A stretch of 26,399 nucleotides of DNA, from assembly GCA_030599055.1 (NCBI GenBank), contig JAUVOS010000003.1:1-26399 (forward strand), written 5' to 3'. The notes under the pieces are model-generated. The model made no database searches. It saw nothing but the letters and a program-made list of their open reading frames with translations, and was not told where the DNA came from. This DNA comes from Lutibacter sp. (lineage in GTDB: Bacteria > Bacteroidota > Bacteroidia > Flavobacteriales > Flavobacteriaceae). Positions 8,363-15,164 of the stretch are shown here, one piece after another. Position numbers and translations under genes: made by a program. Numbering within the stretch: the stretch's first letter is position 1; each line of letters starts with the position of its first letter.

Positions 8363-9336
8363 TATCGTCTGGGTTTGTATTTTGAATTCTTAAAAATATC
8401 TATGGGTGGAGTTGCCATCATAGTCGGCAAAGATACCGTATTATTTTCCATATAAGCTTTGACAATTTGATAACCTAACCAAATTCCTATTTGCCCTGGA
8501 CTTTCGTTATCTGAAACTAAATAAAATTTTGAAAAAGGAGCTAAATCAATAAAACGACTTTGCAATTCTTTATCGGTACTATATAAATATTCCTTTTCAA
8601 TAAAATATTTCCAAATCATTTCCTCATTGTTAAAAGCCCACTCCATTTTTACTGAAGAATAACCAATAATTGCTGACTCTGATTTTTTAGGTAAAAATTG
8701 ATGCATGGCATATTTCAATTTTCCTGAAGCTATTATTCTTTCTAAAAACAATCTATAGGGTAAATGTGGTGAGACTTCATAAGCTATAGCCATTGCAACA
8801 TCATTAACTATATGAGATTTATCAAAATTAGGTCGTAAATAAACAGGATAATTACTGTAATACTTTTTTTCTTTCCCAAGATAGGTGTCAAGAGAAATCA
8901 AAAGTAAGCTGTCTGCATATATTATTTGATTATCCATGTCTAATTCCGAAATAAGTGTCACTACTGTCGGCTCTTTAAATTTAGGATAATAATACTTCAC
9001 ATATCTGAAAAGTGTTTCAATTTCGGTAAACTCTTTGTTAAAATTACCAAAAACACTTTGGCTTTCTTGATAAAGAACTTGAGTTAGTGAATCATTTTTT
9101 TTTGATAACCAAAGACTATCCGGTTCATCACCAGGAAAAAGATAGGAGTATTTTACACGAATATCTTTAATGCTTGATGTATCTGAATTATAAAACTCCT
9201 TGTCAAAACGCTGTAACTTTGCATTCATAGAAATTTTCGAAATAGCAATCATATCTTTCTCGTTTTTACAAGCAAAAAGACTCACTAGTAAAAAAAACAG
9301 CGAGAAGTATTTTAATTTAAAACCTAATATCATCAT
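8362..9336 (-). CDS. gldB: Gliding motility lipoprotein GldB
   Basis: The 324-residue protein has a lipoprotein signal: a hydrophobic run (FSLFFLLVSLFAC) ending in the lipobox cysteine at residue 23, followed by KNEKD. The body shows the GldB pattern, including KLQRFDKEFYNSD near the N-terminus, FPKF-like YYPKFKEP, PVYLRPNFDKSHIVNDVAMAI in the middle, and PGQIGIWLGYQIVKAYMEN near the end. That last region recalls DUF2268-type zinc peptidases without an intact HExxH. GldB is an essential gliding lipoprotein in F. johnsoniae, and its loss also impairs T9SS-dependent functions. The gene precedes gldC in a one-base-overlap operon. A second ATG directly follows the chosen one and would shorten the protein by one residue. 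Confidence 0.93.
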   Translation of the reverse strand: MMILGFKLKYFSLFFLLVSLFACKNEKDMIAISKISMNAKLQRFDKEFYNSDTSSIKDIRVKYSYLFPGDEPDSLWLSKKNDSLTQVLYQESQSVFGNFNKEFTEIETLFRYVKYYYPKFKEPTVVTLISELDMDNQIIYADSLLLISLDTYLGKEKKYYSNYPVYLRPNFDKSHIVNDVAMAIAYEVSPHLPYRLFLERIIASGKLKYAMHQFLPKKSESAIIGYSSVKMEWAFNNEEMIWKYFIEKEYLYSTDKELQSRFIDLAPFSKFYLVSDNESPGQIGIWLGYQIVKAYMENNTVSLPTMMATPPIDIFKNSKYKPRR

Positions 9337-9460
9337 AAAGACCTATTTTTGTAATTATAAACGACAAAGCAAACAAAATATTTTTATTTTAATATAAGCT
9401 TTTGAGAAATATTTAATAATTATGCAACTATTCACCCGTAAGAATTTTTAAAAATGTATT

Positions 9461-9594
9461 TCACGCAAAGCTCGCAAAGGAATTAGGATGATTTTTAAAA
9501 CGAAAGAACGCAAAGTTTTATGAATGCAAAGCATTCATTTCTTTGAACTTTGCGTAATATAATAATTTTAAAGGCTTTGCGTTCTTTGCATGCG
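9461..9594. repeat. CGCAAAG element with nested, partly exclusive inverted repeats
   Basis: The 7-mer CGCAAAG occurs at 9464-9470, 9473-9479 and 9509-9515. Its complement CTTTGCG occurs at 9548-9554 and 9575-9581. Three inverted repeats are perfect: 9503-9515 with 9575-9587 (13 bp), 9508-9517 with 9546-9555 (10 bp), and 9520-9527 with 9531-9538 (8 bp, loop AAA). The first two share bases 9508-9515, so the structures are alternatives. It resembles non-coding repeats I recall from other flavobacterial genomes. The function is unknown. Confidence 0.85.
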
Positions 9595-9676
9595 AAAACA
9601 GAAAGTGCCTGAACAGCCCTTATATAATTATTAATATCTCTATCGATGTAAAATAAAAAATAAACTTTGAGCATTT

Positions 9677-9694
9677 AACTTTAAACTTTAAACT
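9677..9694. repeat. Short heptamer repeat, unit aacttta (2.6 copies)
   Basis: Two full copies of aacttta and a four-base part copy end six bases before the nadE ATG, in the translation initiation region. It is short enough to be chance, but it shares the 7-base period of four other arrays in the window. Confidence 0.7.
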
Positions 9695-9700
9695 ACAGAA

Positions 9701-10492
9701 ATGAATACAAAAAAAGTTACGGATTATATTGTAAAATGGCTCGCAAATTATGCCAAATCAGCAAATATCAAGGGTTTTGTTATCGGTGTTTCTGGTGGAA
9801 TTGACTCGGCTGTTACCGCTAGTCTTTGTGCTAAAACCGGTTTTCCTGTTTTATGTGTTGAAATGCCGATTCATCAAGCTAAAAACCAAGTAGAAAGAGG
9901 ACACGAACTCATCAAAAGTCTTAAACAAAATTATACTAAAGTAAACTCTCAAGAAGTAGATTTAACAGCTACTTTCGAAGCTTTTAAAAAAAATATTCCC
10001 ACAATAGAAAAAACTGCTAAAGTAAATCTTTCTCTAGCTAATACTCGTGCAAGATTACGAATGACCACGCTTTTTCATCTCGCTGGTTTACACAATTATA
10101 TCGTTGCCGGAACAGGAAACAAAGTAGAGGATTTTGGCGTCGGGTTTTTTACAAAATATGGCGATGGTGGTGTCGATATTAGTCCGATTGCCGATTTGAT
10201 GAAATCTGAAGTCTATGAATTAGGAACGTATTTAGGCGTGCCAACAAGCATTTTAAAAGCAGCTCCAACCGATGGTTTATTTGGTGATAATAGAACCGAC
10301 GAAGACCAAATTGGTGCAAGTTATGACGAATTGGAATGGGCAATGTCACAAATAGAACGCAATAAAACGGCTTCTGATTTTTCTGGGCGTCAACGTGAAG
10401 TGTTTGAAATATACACACGATTACACAGAACCAATAGGCACAAAATGATTCCGATTCCTGTTTGTGAGATTCCAGATGAAGTGAGGAATTAA
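9701..10492 (+). CDS. nadE: NAD+ synthase, ammonia-dependent type
   Basis: NadE makes NAD+ from nicotinate adenine dinucleotide, ATP and an amide nitrogen in the last step of NAD synthesis, in the cytoplasm. This 263-residue protein has the PP-loop ATP pyrophosphatase motif SGGIDS (31-36). It also has GTGNKVEDFGVGFFTKYGDGG (137-157), SPIADLMKSEV, and the later LFGDNRTDEDQIGASYDELE, all typical of NadE. It lacks an N-terminal glutaminase domain, so it probably uses free ammonia or an amidotransferase partner. The length is normal for the short form. The gene is divergent from gldB and followed by a heptamer array instead of a visible hairpin terminator. Confidence 0.95.
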   Translation: MNTKKVTDYIVKWLANYAKSANIKGFVIGVSGGIDSAVTASLCAKTGFPVLCVEMPIHQAKNQVERGHELIKSLKQNYTKVNSQEVDLTATFEAFKKNIPTIEKTAKVNLSLANTRARLRMTTLFHLAGLHNYIVAGTGNKVEDFGVGFFTKYGDGGVDISPIADLMKSEVYELGTYLGVPTSILKAAPTDGLFGDNRTDEDQIGASYDELEWAMSQIERNKTASDFSGRQREVFEIYTRLHRTNRHKMIPIPVCEIPDEVRN

Positions 10493-10611
10493 GCTGGGGG
10501 CTTTGGGCTTTGGGCTTTGGGCTTTGGGCTATACGCTTTGGGCTATACGCTTTGTGCTGTGTGCTTTGTGCTGTGTGCTTTGGGCTTTGGGCTTTGGGCT
10601 TTGGGCTTTGT
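10493..10611. repeat. Heptamer tandem array of 17 units (gctttgg and variants)
   Basis: Starting right after the nadE stop codon, 17 consecutive 7-base units all begin gct, with no slip in register (119 bases). The order is gctgggg, four gctttgg, gctatac, gctttgg, gctatac, gctttgt, gctgtgt, gctttgt, gctgtgt, four gctttgg, gctttgt. Two 14-base pairs are duplicated inside it (gctttgg-gctatac, and gctttgt-gctgtgt), which shows amplification at a higher order too. It is G-rich on this strand and lies between two convergent genes. Confidence 0.97.
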
Positions 10612-10633
10612 GCAATTTGTAAGAATGTGTTGA

Positions 10634-12079
10634 TTAAAGCATCTTTCGAATTGCCTTTCGTTCAAAATAAAAAATGATTACTCCAAATATAAGAACTTCC
10701 ATAATTGACATAAGCCAATTTCTTTCTAAAAAATAGTAGGATAGATAAGCTATTGTGACTCCTATTAATAAATAACTTAAAATTCTCTTTATATCATAAG
10801 GTATTGGATAGTGTTTCCTTCCCACCCAAAAAGAAGCTAACATCATCAATCCATAAGCTAATAAAGTCGCCCAGGCAGATGCCATAAAGCCAATTATGGG
10901 AAGCATCACAACATTAAAAACAACGGTAATAAGCGCTCCAAAAATTGAAAAATACATACCATATCTTGTCTTATCGGTCAATTTGTACCAAATAGATAAA
11001 TTGTGATAAATACCTAAAAATAAATTGGCTAAAAGCACGATAGGAACAATACCCAAGGCTACCCAATAATCAGGGTTAATAAAGTGTTTAAAAAGGTCTA
11101 AAAAAGCGACAATTCCTATCAAAACGAACGAACCTATGATTACAAAATACTTCATAATCAGGGCATAGGTTTCTTTGGCATCTTTTTTATGTGAGATGTT
11201 AAAGAAAAAAGGCTCTGCTCCTAAGCGAAAAGCCATGATGTAGAGGTTCATAAAAATGGCTAATTTATAAGCTGCCGCATACAAACCTTCTGTTTCTTTA
11301 TCGATGAATTTTCCAATAAGAAACTTATCTAAATTTTCATTGACAACATACGCCAAACCTGCAATGACAATGGGGTAACTATACAGTAACATTTTTTTAC
11401 ACAACACTTTATCAAATTGCCATTTAAACCGCAATAAATAGGGAAGTAATAAAAGGAAGCTAATAGCACTTCCCAATAAATTAGCTATAAATATATAATT
11501 AACCTTACTGACTGCCGGATAGTTATCTAGGATAACGTTTGGTAGCTTTATTCCATCTTGTTCCCAGTTTGGAATCCACCGCAAGGCAAATAGTTGCACG
11601 ATTACGATGATACCAACATTCACTAATTTTATAAAAGTATATTTAACAGGACGGTTTGAGGCTCTTAAATAGGCAAAGGGAATCATTGCCAAAGTATCTA
11701 ATGCCAGAATAGCCATAAAAAGTTGCAAACGCAAGGGATTCATTCCAAAGCCAAAAAAGTTGGAAATAGGCACAAATAAAAGACTAAAAACAAGCAGAAA
11801 CACACCTACACCAATACTGATACTAATAAATGTAGTGGCTACTAAACTGTCTTTTTTATCGGCATCTTTATAAAACCTAAAAAAGGTGGTTTCCATTCCA
11901 AAAGTAAGCAACACAGCAAATAAAGCCGCCCAAATATAAAAGTCTGTATTTTCGGCATACACCTCTGCCGGAAGTGCATCGGTATGAACACGTACTAACA
12001 AAAAATTGATAACTCGTGGTAATACAGCCGCGACACCGTAGATGATACTGTCTTTAAAAAAACCTTTGAGTGTACTCAA
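10634..12079 (-). CDS. Wzx/MATE-like polysaccharide flippase family membrane protein
   Basis: The 481-residue protein is hydrophobic throughout, with about 12-14 predicted membrane segments. The N-terminus (FFKDSIIYGVAAVLPRVINFLL, residues 7-28) is the classic opening of the oligosaccharide flippase (MVF/Wzx-like) superfamily, and TFFRFYKD follows the second helix. Members flip lipid-linked sugars across the inner membrane; the substrate here cannot be told. No glycosyltransferase or polymerase genes are nearby, so it is not in a typical capsule or O-antigen locus. It follows the DUF58 gene by 27 bases and is probably co-transcribed with it. A short basic tail (YFERKAIRKML) ends the protein. 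Confidence 0.82.
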   Translation of the reverse strand: MSTLKGFFKDSIIYGVAAVLPRVINFLLVRVHTDALPAEVYAENTDFYIWAALFAVLLTFGMETTFFRFYKDADKKDSLVATTFISISIGVGVFLLVFSLLFVPISNFFGFGMNPLRLQLFMAILALDTLAMIPFAYLRASNRPVKYTFIKLVNVGIIVIVQLFALRWIPNWEQDGIKLPNVILDNYPAVSKVNYIFIANLLGSAISFLLLLPYLLRFKWQFDKVLCKKMLLYSYPIVIAGLAYVVNENLDKFLIGKFIDKETEGLYAAAYKLAIFMNLYIMAFRLGAEPFFFNISHKKDAKETYALIMKYFVIIGSFVLIGIVAFLDLFKHFINPDYWVALGIVPIVLLANLFLGIYHNLSIWYKLTDKTRYGMYFSIFGALITVVFNVVMLPIIGFMASAWATLLAYGLMMLASFWVGRKHYPIPYDIKRILSYLLIGVTIAYLSYYFLERNWLMSIMEVLIFGVIIFYFERKAIRKML

Positions 12080-12106
12080 TTATTTTAATTGATTATTGTT
12101 AAACGT

Positions 12107-13030
12107 TTACATTAATTTTTTTCTTCGCAACAAATAAGCAGACAAAACACTATGAAAACCCCGGTTAATATCAACAGGTACATAATCAATTTTATACTGC
12201 ATACATTTGAGTTTTAGTTGTTGGAAATAGTTTTCTACAAGCTTTTGATAGTCTTCTTTTATATTGTCAGCATATAAATTAATATGCTCGCCTGTCTCCA
12301 CATCAATAAAGCGTTTGGGTTGTTCGTCAAATTCAAAATTGAGTTCGGTTTCCCCATCGTACGTATGAAACAAAACAACCTCATGTTTGTTGTATTTTAA
12401 ATGTCGTAAGGCCTCAAAAAGTTCCTTTTCTTTTTTATCGGCTTGCCACATGTCCGTAAAGAGGAAAATCAAGGAACGGCGGTGGATTTTTTCAGCAATC
12501 TGATGTAAAAACAAATAAGTATCGGTAGTTGTTTTTGTGCTGTTGTGAAGTAAGGGTTCTAAATTATTTAATAATCTGCGATGGTGTCTTTCACTACTCT
12601 TTTCAGGAGCATAGTACTCAAGCGTATCGGCATAAATACTCAAACCAACCGCATCTCTTTGTTTTTTTAGCAAGTTCATCAAAGAAGCAGCAGCTACTGC
12701 AGAAAATCCAATTTTGTTAAGACTGTCTATGGAACTATTTGCAGCTTCCGGATAATACATGGATGCTGAGTTATCCATAATAATATGACAGCGTAAATTC
12801 GTTTCTTCATCATAGCGTTTTACATAAAGCTTGTCAGTTCTGGCATAGAGTTTCCAATCAATATGCTTGGTACTTTCGCCCTTATTGTATAAACGATGCT
12901 CTGCAAATTCTACAGAAAAACCATGAAACGGACTTTGATGCATTCCCGCAAAAAATCCTTCAACTACTTGATTGGCAAGTAACTCAAAATTGGTTAAAGG
13001 TTCTTTATTTTTTAAACGATCTATTTGCAT
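12107..13030 (-). CDS. DUF58 / von Willebrand A-like domain protein
   Basis: The 307-residue soluble protein has the DUF58 signature GESTKHIDWKLYARTDKLYVKRY (51-73). A vWA-like fold follows, with a MIDAS-type DNSAS (D86, S88, S90) after the first strand and a second strand LIFLFTDMW. DUF58 proteins are usually paired with a MoxR AAA+ ATPase and thought to act in chaperone-like assembly or signalling. No MoxR gene lies next to this one. The chosen ATG gives MQIDRLKNKEPL, consistent with the family start. Transcription may begin close to the start: a TATTTTTG on the minus strand (13048-13041) lies just upstream, although it coincides with the T tract of the trxA terminator. Confidence 0.88.
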   Translation of the reverse strand: MQIDRLKNKEPLTNFELLANQVVEGFFAGMHQSPFHGFSVEFAEHRLYNKGESTKHIDWKLYARTDKLYVKRYDEETNLRCHIIMDNSASMYYPEAANSSIDSLNKIGFSAVAAASLMNLLKKQRDAVGLSIYADTLEYYAPEKSSERHHRRLLNNLEPLLHNSTKTTTDTYLFLHQIAEKIHRRSLIFLFTDMWQADKKEKELFEALRHLKYNKHEVVLFHTYDGETELNFEFDEQPKRFIDVETGEHINLYADNIKEDYQKLVENYFQQLKLKCMQYKIDYVPVDINRGFHSVLSAYLLRRKKLM

Positions 13031-13052
13031 TTCTATAGCTCAAAAATAAGAA

Positions 13053-13080
13053 AAGGTTTGAGAACTATGTCTCAAACCTT
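13053..13080 (-). terminator. Intrinsic terminator after trxA
   Basis: The arms AAGGTTTGAG (13053-13062) and CTCAAACCTT (13071-13080) pair perfectly, and one more A-T pair closes the loop. Read on the minus strand, the hairpin is followed by a T-rich run (TTCTTATTTTT). It separates trxA from the DUF58-flippase pair, so trxA is probably expressed alone, with any read-through feeding the DUF58 gene. Confidence 0.85.
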
Positions 13081-13086
13081 CATTAA

Positions 13087-13114
13087 TTCTGAATTCTACA
13101 TTCTGAATTCTACA
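13087..13114. repeat. Two copies of a 14-bp unit (paired heptamers)
   Basis: TTCTGAATTCTACA occurs twice in tandem and ends directly at the trxA stop codon. Each copy is two related heptamers (ttctgaa, ttctaca), giving four 7-base units in register. It lies between the trxA coding end and its terminator, so it would be part of the trxA 3' untranslated RNA. Confidence 0.92.
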
Positions 13115-13435
13115 TTATTTTAACGCTTCTTCCAATTTTTCAACATAAACAGCTTTAGGAGCTACTCCCACTTGTTTTGAAAATTGTTTTCCATTTTTAA
13201 AAAGGATAACAGTAGGAATATTTCGCACACCATATTCAGCAGCAAATTTTTGATTTTTATCAATATCTACTTTCGCTACGATTGCTTTGTCTTTGTATTC
13301 TTCGCTTATTTGATCCATAATTGGGTGAATCATTCTACAGGGTCCGCACCAAGCTGCCCAAAAGTCAACGAAAACCGGTTTGTCTGATTGTAAAACTACT
13401 TCTTCAAAAGTAGCGTCGGTTACTTCAATAGCCAT
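13115..13435 (-). CDS. trxA: Thioredoxin
   Basis: This 106-residue cytoplasmic protein has the standard thioredoxin layout: FVDFWAAWCGPC with active-site cysteines 30 and 33, KVDIDKN, and the cis-proline in RNIPTVILFKNG (Pro74), ending in a helix. It reduces protein disulfides using thioredoxin reductase. It has no signal peptide, unlike the exported thioredoxin-fold proteins at the left end of the window. A TACTTTTG element (13478-13471, minus strand) matches the -7 consensus, and a terminator follows the gene. Confidence 0.96.
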   Translation of the reverse strand: MAIEVTDATFEEVVLQSDKPVFVDFWAAWCGPCRMIHPIMDQISEEYKDKAIVAKVDIDKNQKFAAEYGVRNIPTVILFKNGKQFSKQVGVAPKAVYVEKLEEALK

Positions 13436-13470
13436 AATTGTTTTATTTTAGATTTTAATTATTTATAAGA

Positions 13471-13478
13471 CAAAAGTA
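13471..13478 (-). promoter_or_regulatory. Candidate trxA -7 promoter element TACTTTTG
   Basis: On the minus strand TACTTTTG fits TAnnTTTG, 36 bases before the trxA ATG. A TTG (13495-13493) lies only 14 bases further upstream, shorter than the usual 17-23, so the -33 box is doubtful. Confidence 0.45.
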
Positions 13479-13594
13479 AACAAAAACAGTTCCAATTTGT
13501 TTAAAAGGGATCACTTTTACAAATAAAGTTATTTACAAAATTGATACCCATAATAATTACTCCATTTCGCACTATCTAATTCCTAATTAAATCA

Positions 13595-13602
13595 TATCTT
13601 TG
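13595..13602 (+). promoter_or_regulatory. metK -7 promoter element TATCTTTG
   Basis: TATCTTTG exactly fits TAnnTTTG. A start about six bases downstream (near 13608) would put the SAM-II-like aptamer at the very 5' end of the transcript, as expected for this riboswitch class. No convincing -33 TTG is visible. Confidence 0.6.
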
Positions 13603-13610
13603 CTCTACTA

Positions 13611-13666
13611 AAACGAGGAAAAATTTGAACTGATTGCAACCTCTTCAAAAATGCTAAAGCGGTGGT
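13611..13666 (+). promoter_or_regulatory. SAM-II-like riboswitch in the metK leader
   Basis: The stretch carries hallmarks of the SAM-II/SAM-V pseudoknot aptamer. Stem P1 is GAGG (13615-13618) with CCTC (13640-13643). The loop reads TTTGAACTGATTGCAA (13624-13639), close to the known SAM-II loop, and is followed by AAAAATGCTAAAGCGG (13647-13662). A pseudoknot can form between ACTG (13629-13632) and CGGT (13660-13663), and GCA (13636-13638) with TGC (13652-13654). SAM-II is known in Bacteroidota upstream of methionine and SAM genes. The SAM synthetase metK directly downstream fits product feedback. I cannot separate SAM-II from the related SAM-V by eye. The metK start is 172 bases from the aptamer, far for simple occlusion of the initiation site. 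Confidence 0.8.
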
Positions 13667-13719
13667 TTTTCTCCTAAACTTTATGCTACATCCTTGTTTC
13701 TAGAATAGTAAATCATCAT

Positions 13720-13811
13720 CTCGACTCCGCTCGATGACCAATCTCGACTCCGCTCGATGACCAATCTCGATTTCGTTCGATGACCAATCTCGACTTCGTT
13801 CGATAATCAAT
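13720..13811. repeat. Four tandem 23-bp repeats in the metK leader
   Basis: Units run 13720-13742, 13743-13765, 13766-13788 and 13789-13811. Each has the form CTCGA-N6-TCGATGACCAAT, with the N6 differing (CTCCGC twice, then TTTCGT, then CTTCGT) and the last unit ending in ATAATCAAT. The TCGA-N6-TCGA core is a small inverted repeat. The first two units are identical, which points to recent duplication. The array sits between the aptamer and the metK ATG (26 bases away). The motif family resembles dispersed intergenic repeats I recall from flavobacteria. Four contiguous units without spacers rule out CRISPR. Confidence 0.95.
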
Positions 13812-13837
13812 ATATACAAATCATTAAATTATAAAAA

Positions 13838-15106
13838 ATGTCATATTTATTTACATCCGAGTCCGTATCTGAAGGACACCCCGACAAAGTATCTGATCAA
13901 ATATCAGATGCCCTTTTAGACAATTTCTTAGCTTTTGATCCAAAATCTAAAGTAGCGATTGAAACTTTAACGACAACTGGTCAAGTAATTGTTGCCGGTG
14001 AAGTCAAAAGTAAAGCCTATATAGATATTCAAAAAATTACCCGTCAAACTATTCAGCATATCGGTTACGATAAAGACGAGTATTATTTTTCACATCGTTC
14101 CTTAGGTGTTCTTTCAGCGATTCACGACCAATCAAAAGATATTAATCAAGGTGTAGTTCGTGATAGTAAAGAAGAACAAGGTGCAGGAGATCAAGGAATG
14201 ATGTTTGGTTATGCCACTAACGAAACGCTAAACTATATGCCTCTTAGTTTGGATTTATCACATAAATTGGTAAAAGTATTGGCCGAAATACGTAAAAAAG
14301 GAAAAGAAATGACCTATCTACGTCCGGATTCCAAATCACAAGTAACAGTAGAATACGATGATAATCATAAACCGATTAGAATCCATACGGTCATCGTTTC
14401 GACACAACATGATGATTTTGATAGCGATGATGAAGCTATGCTGAAAAAAATTAAAGATGATGTAAGAAATATCCTTATTCCAAGAGTTTTAAAAGAATTC
14501 CCTGAATACAAAAAACTATTTAATGATGATTTAATTCTCGAAGTAAATCCTACCGGAAAATTTGTAATTGGTGGACCACACGGCGATACCGGACTAACCG
14601 GTCGCAAAATTATCGTTGATACTTATGGAGGAAAAGGAGCACATGGTGGGGGTGCTTTTTCAGGAAAAGACCCTAGCAAAGTAGATAGATCCGGAGCCTA
14701 TATTGCTCGATATATAGCTAAAAATTTAGTAGCTGCAGGCGTTGCAGATGAATTGCTATTACAAGTCGCGTATGCCATTGGTATCGCTAAACCGGTTAGT
14801 GTTTTTATCAACACCTACGGAACCTCTAAAATAAACCTGGCTGATACACAAATCGCTGATTCAGTTCAAGAACTATTTGATTTGACACCTGCTGGAATTG
14901 AAAAAACCTTAAACTTACGTAAGCCGATCTATTTAGAAACGGCAACTTACGGACATTTTGGAAGAAGTCCTGAGAAAAAATTAAAATGCTTTGAACGTTT
15001 TGATTACACAGCAGGTAAAATACTAAAAGAGAAAATTGAAGTAGAATTATTTACCTGGGAAAAATTAGATTCCATAGATCGAGTTAAAAAACAATTTGGG
15101 ATATAA
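13838..15106 (+). CDS. metK: S-adenosylmethionine synthetase
   Basis: MetK joins methionine and ATP to make SAM in the cytoplasm, as a homotetramer. This 422-residue copy has GHPDKVSDQ (13-21), GAGDQGMMFGYA (115-126, signature 1), GGPHGDTGLTGRK, and the glycine-rich GGKGAHGGGAFSGKD (about 264-278, signature 2) followed by KVDRSGAYIARYIAKN. It is longer than E. coli MetK (384 residues), in line with other Bacteroidota copies. The SAM-II-like aptamer upstream predicts down-regulation when SAM is high. The stop codon lies inside a 44-bp perfect palindrome that probably terminates transcription. Confidence 0.97.
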   Translation: MSYLFTSESVSEGHPDKVSDQISDALLDNFLAFDPKSKVAIETLTTTGQVIVAGEVKSKAYIDIQKITRQTIQHIGYDKDEYYFSHRSLGVLSAIHDQSKDINQGVVRDSKEEQGAGDQGMMFGYATNETLNYMPLSLDLSHKLVKVLAEIRKKGKEMTYLRPDSKSQVTVEYDDNHKPIRIHTVIVSTQHDDFDSDDEAMLKKIKDDVRNILIPRVLKEFPEYKKLFNDDLILEVNPTGKFVIGGPHGDTGLTGRKIIVDTYGGKGAHGGGAFSGKDPSKVDRSGAYIARYIAKNLVAAGVADELLLQVAYAIGIAKPVSVFINTYGTSKINLADTQIADSVQELFDLTPAGIEKTLNLRKPIYLETATYGHFGRSPEKKLKCFERFDYTAGKILKEKIEVELFTWEKLDSIDRVKKQFGI

Positions 15107-15149
15107 TAAAAATGTAGAGACGCGATTAATCGCGTCTCTACATTTTTAT
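15106..15149. terminator. 44-bp perfect palindrome, probable bidirectional terminator and dispersed repeat
   Basis: The sequence is its own reverse complement over 44 bases, centred between 15127 and 15128. The core is GTAGAGACGCGATT joined to its complement, flanked by A and T runs. It starts at the last base of the metK stop codon and ends 16 bases before the stop of the convergent TPM gene. With a U tract on either strand it could terminate both genes. The core is a sequence I recall as a common dispersed palindrome in cyanobacteria and Bacteroidota, and it shares its outer GTAGA-ACG arms with the palindrome at 15945-15974. Confidence 0.85.
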
Positions 15150-15164
15150 AAATCTAAAATCCGA

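Larger units (their letters stand above)
9337..9700. other. 364-base divergent intergenic region between gldB and nadE
   Basis: Both flanking genes read outward, so promoters for gldB and nadE must lie here. No exact TAnnTTTG was found for either. The middle is occupied by the CGCAAAG inverted-repeat element (9461-9594), and the nadE end by a short heptamer repeat (9677-9694). No protein-coding frame is supported. Confidence 0.6.
13436..13837. other. 402-base divergent intergenic region between trxA and metK
   Basis: It holds the trxA promoter candidate, the metK -7 element, a SAM-II-like aptamer, a six-codon open frame (ATG at 13683) and four 23-bp repeats. Each of the main elements is listed separately. 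The stretch 13479-13594 is A/T-rich with no other recognised element. Confidence 0.7.

Noticed and set aside
13184..13387. Plus-strand open frame across trxA
   Set aside because: It is antisense to a complete thioredoxin gene with an intact active site.
13720..13811. Repeats resembling a CRISPR array
   Set aside because: The 23-bp units are directly joined without spacers, and no cas genes are present.
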